A stretch of DNA of 64,000 nt from positions 1,426,001 through 1,490,000 of the forward strand of contig NZ_NBBJ01000001.1 of the NCBI RefSeq assembly GCF_002197665.1. The letters run 5' to 3'. Positions 49,980 to 58,666 of the stretch are shown one piece after another. Numbering within the stretch: position 1 is the stretch's first letter; each line of letters opens with the position of its first letter. The translations under genes and the position numbers were made by a program. This stretch comes from Sphingomonas mucosissima (GTDB lineage: Bacteria; Pseudomonadota; Alphaproteobacteria; Sphingomonadales; Sphingomonadaceae). The notes beneath the pieces are model-generated. The model saw nothing but the letters and a program-made list of their open reading frames with translations. It made no database searches and was not told the origin of the DNA.

Positions 49980-50927
49980 TCAGACCACCGGCAGACCCAG
50001 CGCTCGTGCCATCGAGGCATAGCGGCGCATCGCATCAAGCCCGCGGTCCGTCAGGGACATGAAGGCGCGCCTGCGATCGAAAGGATCGGGCCGCCGCTCG
50101 AACAAGCCGGCTTCCGTCAAACGGGCGATCCAGCGCAGCGCCGTCGTCGGCGCCACGGCAGCGGCGATGCACAGACTGGATACCGAAACATGAGCCCGCT
50201 CCAGGTGCGCGGCATAAAGGTCCAGCATCATGTCCCACGCAGGATCTTCGAACAGGCCCGGCCCGACGTAACGATCCCGGAGACGACGAGCGCGGACGAT
50301 CTGCCGGATGTCAGCCGCCGTGATCGGATGCTCCCCGCCCGGCTCCGACGAAAAGTCCAGCCCAGCTTCCGCGACCAGTGCAGCACGCGGCGCCTCTTCG
50401 TGTTTCGACAGTCGCGCGAGCACGTCCGCGATTCGCGCAACTTCGGCATTCAGCTTTGCTAGTCGCGCCGCTTCATTTTCGCTGATGCGATCATGCAGCG
50501 TGAGGTCCGAGACGCCCTGTGCGGCCGCGATGGCTCCGATCCAGTCCGATGGGGCGGGATCGCAGAGGATCTGATGGCGCGACATCATCAATCCGGCAGC
50601 GGTGATGTCGATCTGCTCCGAAGCGATGGCTACAACCATGGGCAGATCTCGACCCGCTGCCAACCCGTCGAGCCGGGACAGCGACCGTGCCAGTTCGTCT
50701 TCGGACACAAGGCGCGCGTCGACCAGGAGCAGTGGGCGCGACGCCATGCCGGCAATCCGCTGCACGGCATCTCCGAACGGAGCCGAGGTGACGATGCGTC
50801 CGCCAGCAAGGGCAACCGCAGCGGCCGCCCCAGCCCCGCCGATTTCTTCCTCTCCGCCCTCGTTGATCAGCACGGCATCGAACCGTGAGCTCAGCTGAGC
50901 TTGATATTCTTCTTCAATCAAATGCAT
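49980..50927 (-). CDS. MarR-family winged-helix regulator with an N-terminal alpha/beta domain
   Basis: The C-terminal part of this 315-residue protein (about 225-310) is a MarR-like winged helix (VSVSSLCIAAAVAPTTALRW, then LTEAGLFERRPDPFDRRRAF with the wing, MSLTDRGLDAMRRY). Residues 1-130 look like a degenerate receiver-type alpha/beta domain (FDAVLINE, RPLLLVDARLVSEDEL, LPMVVAIASEQ), without a clear phosphorylation Asp/Lys set. A helical linker joins them. It may sense a signal through the N-terminal domain; no target is apparent. Low-GC DNA at 50928-51052 is probably its promoter. Confidence 0.78.
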   Translation of the reverse strand: MHLIEEEYQAQLSSRFDAVLINEGGEEEIGGAGAAAAVALAGGRIVTSAPFGDAVQRIAGMASRPLLLVDARLVSEDELARSLSRLDGLAAGRDLPMVVAIASEQIDITAAGLMMSRHQILCDPAPSDWIGAIAAAQGVSDLTLHDRISENEAARLAKLNAEVARIADVLARLSKHEEAPRAALVAEAGLDFSSEPGGEHPITAADIRQIVRARRLRDRYVGPGLFEDPAWDMMLDLYAAHLERAHVSVSSLCIAAAVAPTTALRWIARLTEAGLFERRPDPFDRRRAFMSLTDRGLDAMRRYASMARALGLPVV

Positions 50928-51052
50928 GCGTCACTCCGATCCGTGATCGAACCCAAGTGTTTCCCGTTAGCGGCCGATGGATTGTCTAACATCCGAAATG
51001 GCACGGTATACATGCTAAATTGTCTTTCACATCCAATTCGGATCGACGCGCA

Positions 51053-52561
51053 TCAATCCAAGGACTTCACGATCTCTTCCACCATCTTCTTGGCATCCGC
51101 CAAAAGCATCATGGTGTTGTCGCGGTAGAACACCTCGTTATCCACACCGGCATAACCGACGCCGCCCATTGAGCGTTTGATGAAAAGCACGGTCTTGGCC
51201 TTCTCCACGTCGAGCACAGGCATGCCGTAGATCGGCGAGGTTTTGTCCGTCTTCGCGGCGGGGTTCGTCACGTCATTCGCACCGATGACGAAGGCGACGT
51301 CGGTTTGCGAGAACTCCGAATTGATGTCCTCAAGCTCGAAAACCTCGTCGTACGGAACGTTGGCCTCGGCGAGCAGCACGTTCATATGCCCAGGCATGCG
51401 ACCGGCAACCGGGTGAATGGCGTATTTTACGCGAACGCCATACTCCTTCAGCTTGTCGCCCATCTCCCGCAGGGCGTGCTGCGCCTGCGCCACTGCCATG
51501 CCGTAGCCGGGCACGATGATAACCTGTTCCGCCTGGCTCATCAGGAAGGCCGCATCCTCGGCCGACCCGCGCTTCCACGGGCGGTCTATCTTTGCCGCGC
51601 CCTCGCCGCTCGGCCCGGCTTCGGCGCCGAAGCCACCAGCAATCACGCTGATGAAACTGCGGTTCATCGCGCGGCACATGATGTAGCTGAGGATCGCGCC
51701 GGACGAGCCCACGAGCGCGCCCGTGATGATCATCGCCGTATTGTGGAGCGTGAAGCCCATCGCCGCCGCCGCCCAGCCGGAATAGCTGTTCAGCATCGAC
51801 ACGACGACCGGCATGTCCGCGCCGCCGATCGGGATGATCAGGAGGAAACCGATCGCAAAGGACAGACCCACCACGATCCAGAAGTCGATCGGTGATTGCG
51901 TCAGCCAGAAGGAAAAGGAAAACCAGACGATCATCAGCGCGACGCCCAGATTGATCGCGTGACGCATCGGCAGCATGATCGGCGCGCCGCCCATGTTACC
52001 ATTCAGTTTGAGGAAGGCGATTACCGAGCCGGAGAAGGTGATGGCACCGATCGCCACGCCAAGGATCATTTCGATCCGGCTGACGCCATGGATTGCGGCG
52101 AACGGCTGGCCGATCAGCGGCGTGACGATATCGGCGATGCCGAACGCCACCGGATTGAGGAAGGCGGCGATCGCCACAAGCACAGCGGCCATGCCGACGA
52201 GGCTGTGGAACGCGGCCACGAGCTGCGGCATCGCCGTCATGGCGATGCGGCGCGCCGTGACGACGCCGATCACCGCACCGATGGCGAGCGCGGCAAGGAT
52301 CTCGAACACCGCAAGCGAGTCCACCCGCTGCAACAGCGCAGCGTAATCGTAGCCGGCGACCTCGCCGACGGCGAGCACGGGCATGGTCGGCACGTGCGTG
52401 GCAAGCGTCGTAATCACGGCGATCGCCATGCCGATCATGCCGTAGCGATTGCCGCGGCGGCTGCTTTCGGGGCTGGAGAGACCTCGAAGGGCGAGAATGA
52501 AGCACACGCCCGATATCAGGTAGGCGAGCGCCACCCAGGGATTGTCCGCGACGTGTTCCAC
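51053..52561 (-). CDS. pntB: NAD(P) transhydrogenase subunit beta
   Basis: This 502-residue inner-membrane subunit combines domain II helices with NADP(H)-binding domain III. It starts MEHVADNPWVALAYLISGVC and has about nine hydrophobic helices to residue 300. Domain III shows VIIVPGYGMAVAQAQHALRE, the KYAIHPVAGRMPGHMNVLLA segment and FVIGANDVTNPAA; it ends with GYAGVDNEVFYRDNTMMLLA. The enzyme reduces NADP+ with NADH using the proton gradient. It is the last gene of pntA1-pntA2-pntB. Confidence 0.97.
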   Translation of the reverse strand: MEHVADNPWVALAYLISGVCFILALRGLSSPESSRRGNRYGMIGMAIAVITTLATHVPTMPVLAVGEVAGYDYAALLQRVDSLAVFEILAALAIGAVIGVVTARRIAMTAMPQLVAAFHSLVGMAAVLVAIAAFLNPVAFGIADIVTPLIGQPFAAIHGVSRIEMILGVAIGAITFSGSVIAFLKLNGNMGGAPIMLPMRHAINLGVALMIVWFSFSFWLTQSPIDFWIVVGLSFAIGFLLIIPIGGADMPVVVSMLNSYSGWAAAAMGFTLHNTAMIITGALVGSSGAILSYIMCRAMNRSFISVIAGGFGAEAGPSGEGAAKIDRPWKRGSAEDAAFLMSQAEQVIIVPGYGMAVAQAQHALREMGDKLKEYGVRVKYAIHPVAGRMPGHMNVLLAEANVPYDEVFELEDINSEFSQTDVAFVIGANDVTNPAAKTDKTSPIYGMPVLDVEKAKTVLFIKRSMGGVGYAGVDNEVFYRDNTMMLLADAKKMVEEIVKSLD

Positions 52562-52659
52562 TATCCTCTTCCCCTATTCGTCGTCCGGCGCGGGCCGGTT
52601 TGCCCTGTGCGGGCGCAACTTCACGGCAGTCGAACCCGGCCGCCAACCGGCGCCGGTGG

Positions 52660-52959
52660 TCAGTGCTTGACCGCCGCCGGCCGTTCTTTCTTCTTGTACA
52701 TCGCCAGCATGCGCTGGGTGACGGCGAAGCCGCCGAAGATATTGATGCTGGCCAGCACGACGCCGAGCAGCCCCAGCCACTTGGAGCTCGCCGAGCCGCT
52801 GGCCGCCGCGGCGATCAGTGCGCCGACGATGATGACGCTGGAAATGGCATTGGTCACCGCCATCAGCGGCGTGTGAAGCGCCGGTGTCACCGACCAGACC
52901 ACGAAATAGCCGACGAAACACGCCAGCACGAAGATCGACAGGATCGCGATGAAGCTCAA
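52660..52959 (-). CDS. pntA2: NAD(P) transhydrogenase subunit alpha, part 2 (membrane)
   Basis: This 99-residue protein has three transmembrane helices (AILSIFVLACFVGYFVVW, SVIIVGALIAAAAS, WLGLLGVVLASINIFGGFAV) and the conserved HTPLMAVTNAISS segment. It is equivalent to the membrane tail of single-chain PntA. The split of PntA into two proteins is standard for alphaproteobacteria. It lies 98 nt upstream of pntB and 125 nt after pntA1, across a structured spacer. Confidence 0.96.
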   Translation of the reverse strand: MSFIAILSIFVLACFVGYFVVWSVTPALHTPLMAVTNAISSVIIVGALIAAAASGSASSKWLGLLGVVLASINIFGGFAVTQRMLAMYKKKERPAAVKH

Positions 52960-52978
52960 CTTCCCCTCCTCATTTGCC

Positions 52979-53072
52979 GCGAATGTTGAGAATGTTGAGA
53001 CACTCGCGCGTTTTTCTCCAACGCCTCAACATTCGCCGCCCGGCCGATCATCGTTGTGACCGAAGCCGGGCG
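52979..53072. repeat. Two inverted repeats in the pntA1-pntA2 spacer
   Basis: A perfect 12-bp inverted repeat, GCGAATGTTGAG (52979-52990) / CTCAACATTCGC (53025-53036), is separated by 34 nt. The left arm is followed by a second tandem AATGTTGAG (52991-52999). Next to it is an 8-bp pair CGCCCGGC (53037-53044) / GCCGGGCG (53065-53072). Both would fold in the operon mRNA between two subunit genes. Confidence 0.75.
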
Positions 53073-53084
53073 TGTAGGACAGCA

Positions 53085-54212
53085 TCAGCCCGCAGCAAGC
53101 AGCCGCTGGTTGACGACCTTGCCGTCCCTGGTCAGCCGAACCGCGTCGCCGATTTCCTCGTCGAGCACCGGCCGGCCCTGTTCCTTGTCCCAGAAAGCCG
53201 ACAGGAAATTGAAGAGGTTGCGCGAGAACAGCGCCGATGCATCCGCGGCGAGGCGCGACGGCACGTTGCGGTGCCCGACGATCTTCACGCCGTGTTTCAC
53301 GACGATCTCACCGGCGACCGAACCCTCGACATTGCCGCCCTGCTCCACCGCAAGATCGACGATCACGCTCCCCGGCCGCATGGTGGCGATCTGCGCATCG
53401 CTGATGAGCCGCGGCGCGGCACGCCCCGGAATCAGCGCCGTGGTGATCACGATATCCTGCTTGGCGATGTGCCCGGAGACCAGCTCGGCCTGCGCCTTCT
53501 GATATTCCGCGCTCATCTCCGTGGCGTAGCCGCCGGAGCCTTCGCCCTCGATGCCGGCTACGTTTTCGACGAAGATCGGCTTGGCGCCGAGCGACTGGAT
53601 CTGCTCCTTGGTGGCGGAGCGGACGTCCGTCGCCGACACCTGCGCTCCGAGGCGCCGCGCGGTGGCGATCGCCTGGAGCCCGGCCACGCCGACGCCCATC
53701 ACGAACACCTTGGCCGCGGACACGGTGCCCGCTGCCGTCATCATCATCGGAAAGGCGCGGCCATATTCGGCGGCGGCATCCAGCACCGCCTTGTAGCCCG
53801 ACAGATTGGATTGCGAGGACAGGATATCCATCGACTGCGCGCGCGTGATGCGCGGCATGAACTCCATCGCCAGCGCCTCCAGCCCGGCGGCTGCATAAGC
53901 ATCCACGCGCGCCCGGTCGCCGAACGGATTGAGCCCTGCGGCCACCCACGCGCCCGGCTTTGCGCCGGCGAGCGAGGCCGGATCCGGCCCCTGTACGCCC
54001 AGGATGATGTCTGCCCCGGCAATGGTGCCGGCACGATCGCCGACGGTTGCCCCCGCATCGCGATACGCCTCGTCAGCGATCGACGCGCCTGCACCAGCGC
54101 CTGATTCCACGGCCAGATCTGCGCCCAGCTGAATGAACTTCTTCACCGTTTCCGGTGTCGCCGCCACTCGCTGCTCGCCGTCCGCCCCCTCCCTAAGGAC
54201 AGCGATCTTCAT
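53085..54212 (-). CDS. pntA1: NAD(P) transhydrogenase subunit alpha, part 1 (NAD-binding)
   Basis: The 375-residue soluble domain I belongs to the alanine dehydrogenase/PNT fold. It starts MKIAVLREGADGEQRVAATP and has VFVMGVGVAGLQAIATARRL (NAD-binding glycine loop). QDIVITTALIPGRAAPRLIS and VIVDLAVEQGGNVE follow. It binds NADH and transfers hydride to NADP+ in PntB. The gene follows the small oxidase subunit gene by 3 nt. Confidence 0.96.
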   Translation of the reverse strand: MKIAVLREGADGEQRVAATPETVKKFIQLGADLAVESGAGAGASIADEAYRDAGATVGDRAGTIAGADIILGVQGPDPASLAGAKPGAWVAAGLNPFGDRARVDAYAAAGLEALAMEFMPRITRAQSMDILSSQSNLSGYKAVLDAAAEYGRAFPMMMTAAGTVSAAKVFVMGVGVAGLQAIATARRLGAQVSATDVRSATKEQIQSLGAKPIFVENVAGIEGEGSGGYATEMSAEYQKAQAELVSGHIAKQDIVITTALIPGRAAPRLISDAQIATMRPGSVIVDLAVEQGGNVEGSVAGEIVVKHGVKIVGHRNVPSRLAADASALFSRNLFNFLSAFWDKEQGRPVLDEEIGDAVRLTRDGKVVNQRLLAAG

Positions 54213-54215
54213 GGC

Positions 54216-54350
54216 TCAGGCGATCAGATAGATGACGAGCGCGGCCAGCAGGATGCACAACAGCGTGCCCCACTTCATCATGCCCATCACGCGGTCATAG
54301 GTTGCCGCATGCGTCTTGATGTCCCCACCGGTCGTACCATGGTCAGCCAT
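54216..54350 (-). CDS. aa3-type cytochrome c oxidase subunit IV (small)
   Basis: The 44-residue protein, MADHGTTGGDIKTHAATYDR then VMGMMKWGTLLCILLAALVI, matches the alphaproteobacterial COX subunit IV family: a short hydrophilic N-terminus with the HxxTYxxF-like pattern and one transmembrane helix. It associates with aa3 oxidase and has no known catalytic role. Start ATG 54350 is preferred to an upstream extension at 54407. It heads the pnt operon, 3 nt before pntA1, far from other cox genes in this window. Confidence 0.85.
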   Translation of the reverse strand: MADHGTTGGDIKTHAATYDRVMGMMKWGTLLCILLAALVIYLIA

Positions 54351-54462
54351 AGCGATCCTCTCTTCCAAAAAAGCTTTGTGTAGCGTCTTAGTCCGCTCGA
54401 CGGCCACCCCTCAAGCCTGCTTAAGCCTGCTTTTACTTGCACGGCCTAAAGCAGGACACGCG

Positions 54463-54483
54463 ATGGGACAAAACCAGAGATGA
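54463..54483 (+). other. Six-codon leader minigene overlapping the NtrC-like start
   Basis: ATG 54463 with a well-placed AGGA upstream opens a frame of six codons (MGQNQR) whose TGA overlaps the regulator's ATG as ATGA. The regulator's own start lacks a better site. The minigene could couple or tune its translation. It may also be accidental. Confidence 0.35.
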
Positions 54484-55901
54484 CTCGCAACGGCCAGCGC
54501 TTGCTGATGCTGATCGACGATGAGCCTGCGCAGCGGCGCCTCGTCGCGGCGCTTGCCGCGCGTGGCGGATGGCGCACGATCTTCGCCGGCGATGGGGAAA
54601 CCGCAATTGCCACGCTCGGCACGCAGGATGGGATGCGGCTCGACGCGATCCTGCTCGACCAATGGGGCGAGGATGCCGATGCCTCTGCGCTGATCGCGGA
54701 GCTGCGCACCCGGCGCCCGGCGCTTCCCGTGCTGGTGGTCACCGCCAACGGCTCGGTTTCCCATGCGGTGAGTGCGATGCGCGCGGGCGCGACGGATTTC
54801 CTGGTAAAGCCGCTCGCCCCCGAACGCTTGCTGCAGGCGCTGGACGCGGCGGTCGAGGGCACCGCGGCCGGCGAGCTGCGCCCGCTGACCGAGAAGATCC
54901 CCGCGATGCTTGGCTTCGACGAGATCGTCGGATCGGAACCGCAATTCCGTGCGGCGCTCGCCATCGCGGCCAAGGCGGCGCGCGCGCGAGTCGCGGTGCT
55001 GATCGAGGGCGAGAGCGGGGTCGGCAAGGAAGTGGTGGCGGAAGCGATCCATGCCGCCAGCCCGCGCGCCAAGAAGCCGATGCTGACGGTGAATTGCGGC
55101 ACGCTGCCGGCCAATCTGATCGACAGCGAATTGTTCGGGCATGAGCCGGGCGCATTCCCCGGCGCGTTTGATCGCAAGGTGGGCAAGTTCGTCGAGGCGG
55201 ATGGCGGCACGCTCTTTATCGACGAAGTCGCCGAACTGCCGCTCGAGACGCAGGACCGGCTTCACGCCGCGCTGCAAACCGGGCTTATCCACCCGCAGGG
55301 TGGGCGCCATGCACGTGAAGTGGACGTTCGGGTGATCGCGGCCACCAACAAGCGGCTTTCCGAAGAAGTCGAAGCCGGCCGGTTTCGCGAAGACCTTTTC
55401 TTCCGGCTGAATGTCGTGCCGGTGACGATCCCGCCCCTGCGCGATCGCGCGCAGGATATCCCGGCCCTGGCGCGGCACCTGCTTGCGCGGATCGCGCTTC
55501 AACCGGGATTGCGACAGCTCGGCATCACCGATGATGCGGTGGCCATGCTGGTCGATTACGACTGGCCCGGCAACGTTCGCCAGATGCAGAACGCGCTGTT
55601 CCGCGCGGCAGTGCTTTGCGAGGGCGACGCGCTCACCCGCGCGGATTTTCCGCAGATCGCGACGCTCAACGCGCGTCGGGTGCGCGCGCCGCAGCCGCAG
55701 CATATGTCCACCTCCGGCGGCGTGACGCTGTTCCACGCGGACGGGAACCTGCGGGCATTGCACGAGATCGAGGCCGACGTGATCCGCCTGGCGATCGGCC
55801 ATTACCGCGGGCGGATGACGGAAGTCGCTCGGCGCTTGGGCATCGGGCGGTCAACGCTTTATCGCAAGCTGAGCGAATTGGGGATCGACAGCGCGGCGTA
55901 A
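54480..55901 (+). CDS. NtrC-like response regulator with altered sigma-54 loop (GAFPGA)
   Basis: The 473-residue regulator has three domains. The receiver (5-125) has the acidic pair LIDDEP, the phospho-acceptor Asp in AILLDQWG, VVTANGS and FLVKPL. The AAA+ domain (about 150-380) has Walker A GESGVGKE, Walker B GGTLFIDEV and the arginine-finger region FREDLFFRLNVVP. A Fis-type helix-turn-helix lies at the C-terminus (MTEVARRLGIGRSTLYRKL). The sigma-54 contact loop reads GAFPGA instead of GAFTGA; the Thr is normally essential for sigma-54 activation. No histidine kinase gene is adjacent. It may work without sigma-54. Confidence 0.9.
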   Translation: MTRNGQRLLMLIDDEPAQRRLVAALAARGGWRTIFAGDGETAIATLGTQDGMRLDAILLDQWGEDADASALIAELRTRRPALPVLVVTANGSVSHAVSAMRAGATDFLVKPLAPERLLQALDAAVEGTAAGELRPLTEKIPAMLGFDEIVGSEPQFRAALAIAAKAARARVAVLIEGESGVGKEVVAEAIHAASPRAKKPMLTVNCGTLPANLIDSELFGHEPGAFPGAFDRKVGKFVEADGGTLFIDEVAELPLETQDRLHAALQTGLIHPQGGRHAREVDVRVIAATNKRLSEEVEAGRFREDLFFRLNVVPVTIPPLRDRAQDIPALARHLLARIALQPGLRQLGITDDAVAMLVDYDWPGNVRQMQNALFRAAVLCEGDALTRADFPQIATLNARRVRAPQPQHMSTSGGVTLFHADGNLRALHEIEADVIRLAIGHYRGRMTEVARRLGIGRSTLYRKLSELGIDSAA

Positions 55902-55963
55902 GGCCGCCGCCTGCGGTAGTCGTAGACGCAGGGGAGCCAGACAGGGGTCTGCCCCTTACCGCG

Positions 55964-56413
55964 TCAGGAGCGCCGTTCCGGGCTCGCGTCTCCCGTCTCA
56001 CCCAGGATCATTTCCTCCAGTTCCTCGTCACGGCCGAACGTCGCCCAGTCGGCATCATGCGGCGGGGCGACCGGCATGCCCTCGGCGGCCGGCGCGTTCT
56101 CGTCCGGCTCCGTGCGGCAGCCATGGAGATACGCCTTGGCGATCAGGTTTGCCGAGATCGGCGCCGTGATGAACAGGAAAAGCGTGATCAGCAGCTCGTG
56201 CGCCGTCCACGCATGTCCATATGCCGGGAAATAGACCATGGAGGCGATCAGGCAGCTGCCGACCCCCAGGGTGGTCGCCTTGGTCGGGCCATGCAGCCGG
56301 CTCATCAGGGAAGGCAGCTTGGCCAGCCCCCAGCTTCCGATCAACGCGAACGCGCCGCCAAGCAGGAGAAGGCCCGAGATCACGACATCGGCGATGATCA
56401 TGCCGCCGCTCAT
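55964..56413 (-). CDS. mnhG: Mrp/Mnh antiporter subunit G
   Basis: This 149-residue membrane subunit of the multi-subunit monovalent cation/proton antiporter starts MSGGMIIADVVISGLLLLGG. It has three helices with the family motif GLAKLPSLMSRLHGPTKATT. A cytoplasmic acidic tail of about 50 residues (TEPDENAPAAEGMPV, GRDEELEEMILGE) is longer than in most MnhG. It is the last gene of the operon; its ATG overlaps the mnhF stop. Confidence 0.93.
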   Translation of the reverse strand: MSGGMIIADVVISGLLLLGGAFALIGSWGLAKLPSLMSRLHGPTKATTLGVGSCLIASMVYFPAYGHAWTAHELLITLFLFITAPISANLIAKAYLHGCRTEPDENAPAAEGMPVAPPHDADWATFGRDEELEEMILGETGDASPERRS

Positions 56414-56679
56414 TCCACCACGTCCCCGCGCAACAGGAACTTGGAATAAGCCGCCGTTCCGACGAAGCCGACCATCGCAAGCAGAAGCGCCGCCTCGAAA
56501 TAGGTCGTGGTGGTCTCGTGAATGCCGAACAGGATGATGAAGGCAATCGCGTTGATCACCATTGTATCGAGCGCGAGGATGCGGTCGGCAGCGGTCGGGC
56601 CGCGAAACAGCCGGAACAGGTTGAGCAGCATCGCCGCCGAGACGCACGCCATGGCGCCGATCAGCGCATAGGCGATCAT
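56410..56679 (-). CDS. mnhF: Mrp/Mnh antiporter subunit F
   Basis: This 89-residue protein has three transmembrane helices and the conserved RGPTAADRILALDTM motif after the first helix. AALLLAMVGFVGTAAYSKFL is the third helix. The length is typical. It overlaps mnhE upstream and mnhG downstream by 4 nt each. Confidence 0.95.
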   Translation of the reverse strand: MIAYALIGAMACVSAAMLLNLFRLFRGPTAADRILALDTMVINAIAFIILFGIHETTTTYFEAALLLAMVGFVGTAAYSKFLLRGDVVE

Positions 56680-57164
56680 CGAAAGATCTCCATCAGGCGG
56701 CGTTCGTAGCGGGCCTTAATGTGGGCGATCTCGGCAGCGGGATCGGCAACGTCTAGCGCGTGGACCAGCAAGTGGCGACCGTCGGTGGATATATCTGCCG
56801 ACACGGTGCCCGGCGTTAGGCTGATCGTGCCGGCCAGCAGCGTGATCGCCTCGGCCGAGTGCAGATCGAGCGGGATGGCGAGCCAGGACGGTCTGAGATC
56901 CCGGTTGCGGCGGAAGAGGATCAGCCGGGCCACGTGGAAGTTGGCGACGATGATGTCCCGCACGACCAGCAGGAGAAAGAGCAACAACGGCAGCCGCCAC
57001 CGCATGCCGGGCCGGTCGGGCCAGAAAGCGGCCGTGTAGATGGGCACAAGAACGGCAAAGATGCCGCCGAGCACCAGGCCCCCCATGCTGAACGAATTCA
57101 GCATCAACAGCCAGATGAGGAGGAGCATGGCGGTGAGCCCGGGGTGCGGAAGGATACGCCTCAT
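56676..57164 (-). CDS. mnhE: Mrp/Mnh antiporter subunit E
   Basis: This 162-residue subunit has two or three N-terminal helices (GLTAMLLLIWLLMLNSFSMG, LPLLLFLLLVVRDIIVANF). The cytoplasmic domain carries ITLLAGTISLTPGTVSADIS, the signature of the family. ATG 57164 overlaps the mnhD stop (ATGA) and fixes the start within a longer open frame. Confidence 0.94.
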   Translation of the reverse strand: MRRILPHPGLTAMLLLIWLLMLNSFSMGGLVLGGIFAVLVPIYTAAFWPDRPGMRWRLPLLLFLLLVVRDIIVANFHVARLILFRRNRDLRPSWLAIPLDLHSAEAITLLAGTISLTPGTVSADISTDGRHLLVHALDVADPAAEIAHIKARYERRLMEIFR

Positions 57165-58666
57165 GCGCCCGCCCCTGCTGGCGGCGGGAGAACCGCGCGC
57201 ACATAGCCGGCCACGTCGAATATCTGCCGGCTGGCCGCCTCCATATAGGCGGTGACCGGCCCGGCGCCGGCGGTGAGCAGCACCAACATGGCGAGTAGAA
57301 AGCCCGCCGGCGCGGCTTCCGCAAGGTTGGGCGCGCTTCGCCGGGCGGGCGGTGGCGGGGTCACGTCGCTTTTCCAGAACAAGGTGCTGCCGGCGCGCGC
57401 GAGCGCGATCACCGCCACCAGGCTGGTGCCCAGGATCACCGCCCAGATCGCCCGCCACCACGAAGACGAGAGCGACGCCTGGAGGATCAACAGCTTGCCA
57501 ATGAAGCCCGAAAGCGGCGGCAGGCCCGCCAGCGCCACGCCGCCGGCGAGAAACAACCCAGCCAGCAGTTGTCGGCCGGGATAGCCGGGCGTGGCGACGA
57601 TCGCATCGCCCTCCATCCCGCGCCAACGGATCACAAGATCGGTGATGAGGAACAACAGCGCGGCAGCGATGGTAGTGTGCGGCAGATAATATAGCGCCCC
57701 TGCCATCGCGGATTGCTCGAACAGCGCGACGGCCGTCAGCAGGATCGCGGTCGAGCCGATCAGGCCGAAGGCGGCGGTGGAGCGCAGATGGCGCGCCGCA
57801 AGGAAGCCGACGAAGCCCAGGATCATCGTGCCCAGCGCGGCGGGCACCATGTAACGCCCGGCAGCGCCCGCGAAGATCAGCGGGCCGGTGCGGATGATCG
57901 CATAAGCGCCCACCTTGGTCATGATGGCGAACAGCGCCGCGACAGCTGGGGCGGCTCCGGCATACGCACGCGGCAACCAGAGATGGAGCGGCAGCAACGC
58001 AGCTTTCAGCGCGAAAACGGCGGTGAGCAGCATGCCGCCGGCCCGGAACAGGCCATGATCGCCGGCCGGAAGCGAGGCCGCCCGAACGGCCATATCGGCC
58101 ATGTTGAGCGTGCCGGTGACGCCATAGAGCAGGCCTAATGCGATCAGGAACAGCGTCGAGCCGACCAGATTGACGATCACATATTGCACACCCGCGGTCA
58201 GCCGCCGAGCGCCCTGCCCGTGCAGCAGCAAGCCATAGGAGGCGATCAGCAGCACCTCGAAGAAGACGAACAGGTTGAACAGATCACCCGTCAGGAACGC
58301 GCCATTCAGCCCAAGCAACTGGAACTGAAACAATGGATGGAAATGCCACCCGCGCCGATCCAGGCTGGTCAGCGTCGCGTGCACGCTGACGGCCAACGCC
58401 AGCGCGCTGGTCAGCACCAGCATCATCGCCGCCAGACGATCGAGCACCAGCACGATGCCGAACGGCGCCGGCCAGGCACCGAGCGCGTAGGCCGCCACTC
58501 CTCCCTCTGACGCTTCGATCATCAGCAGGACAGTGATGCCCAGCAACAGCGCCGTCGCGCCGATCGACACGCCGGCGCCGATCCAGCGGCGACGGCGACG
58601 AAACAGCAGGGAAATGGTGGCCGCGAAGGCCGGCAGCAGCACCGGCGCAGCGATCAGCGCGCTCAT
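57161..58666 (-). CDS. mnhD: Mrp/Mnh antiporter subunit D
   Basis: This 501-residue protein is homologous to the proton-pumping NuoL/M/N subunits of complex I, with about 14 helices. The key membrane lysine/glutamate features lie in FVFFEVLLIASYGLLLHGQG, AFALKAALLPLHLWLPRAYA (read here as VFALKAALLPLHLWLPRAYA) and LPPLSGFIGKLLILQASL. It should form one ion-translocation module. It overlaps mnhC and mnhE by 4 nt. Confidence 0.95.
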   Translation of the reverse strand: MSALIAAPVLLPAFAATISLLFRRRRRWIGAGVSIGATALLLGITVLLMIEASEGGVAAYALGAWPAPFGIVLVLDRLAAMMLVLTSALALAVSVHATLTSLDRRGWHFHPLFQFQLLGLNGAFLTGDLFNLFVFFEVLLIASYGLLLHGQGARRLTAGVQYVIVNLVGSTLFLIALGLLYGVTGTLNMADMAVRAASLPAGDHGLFRAGGMLLTAVFALKAALLPLHLWLPRAYAGAAPAVAALFAIMTKVGAYAIIRTGPLIFAGAAGRYMVPAALGTMILGFVGFLAARHLRSTAAFGLIGSTAILLTAVALFEQSAMAGALYYLPHTTIAAALLFLITDLVIRWRGMEGDAIVATPGYPGRQLLAGLFLAGGVALAGLPPLSGFIGKLLILQASLSSSWWRAIWAVILGTSLVAVIALARAGSTLFWKSDVTPPPPARRSAPNLAEAAPAGFLLAMLVLLTAGAGPVTAYMEAASRQIFDVAGYVRAVLPPPAGAGA

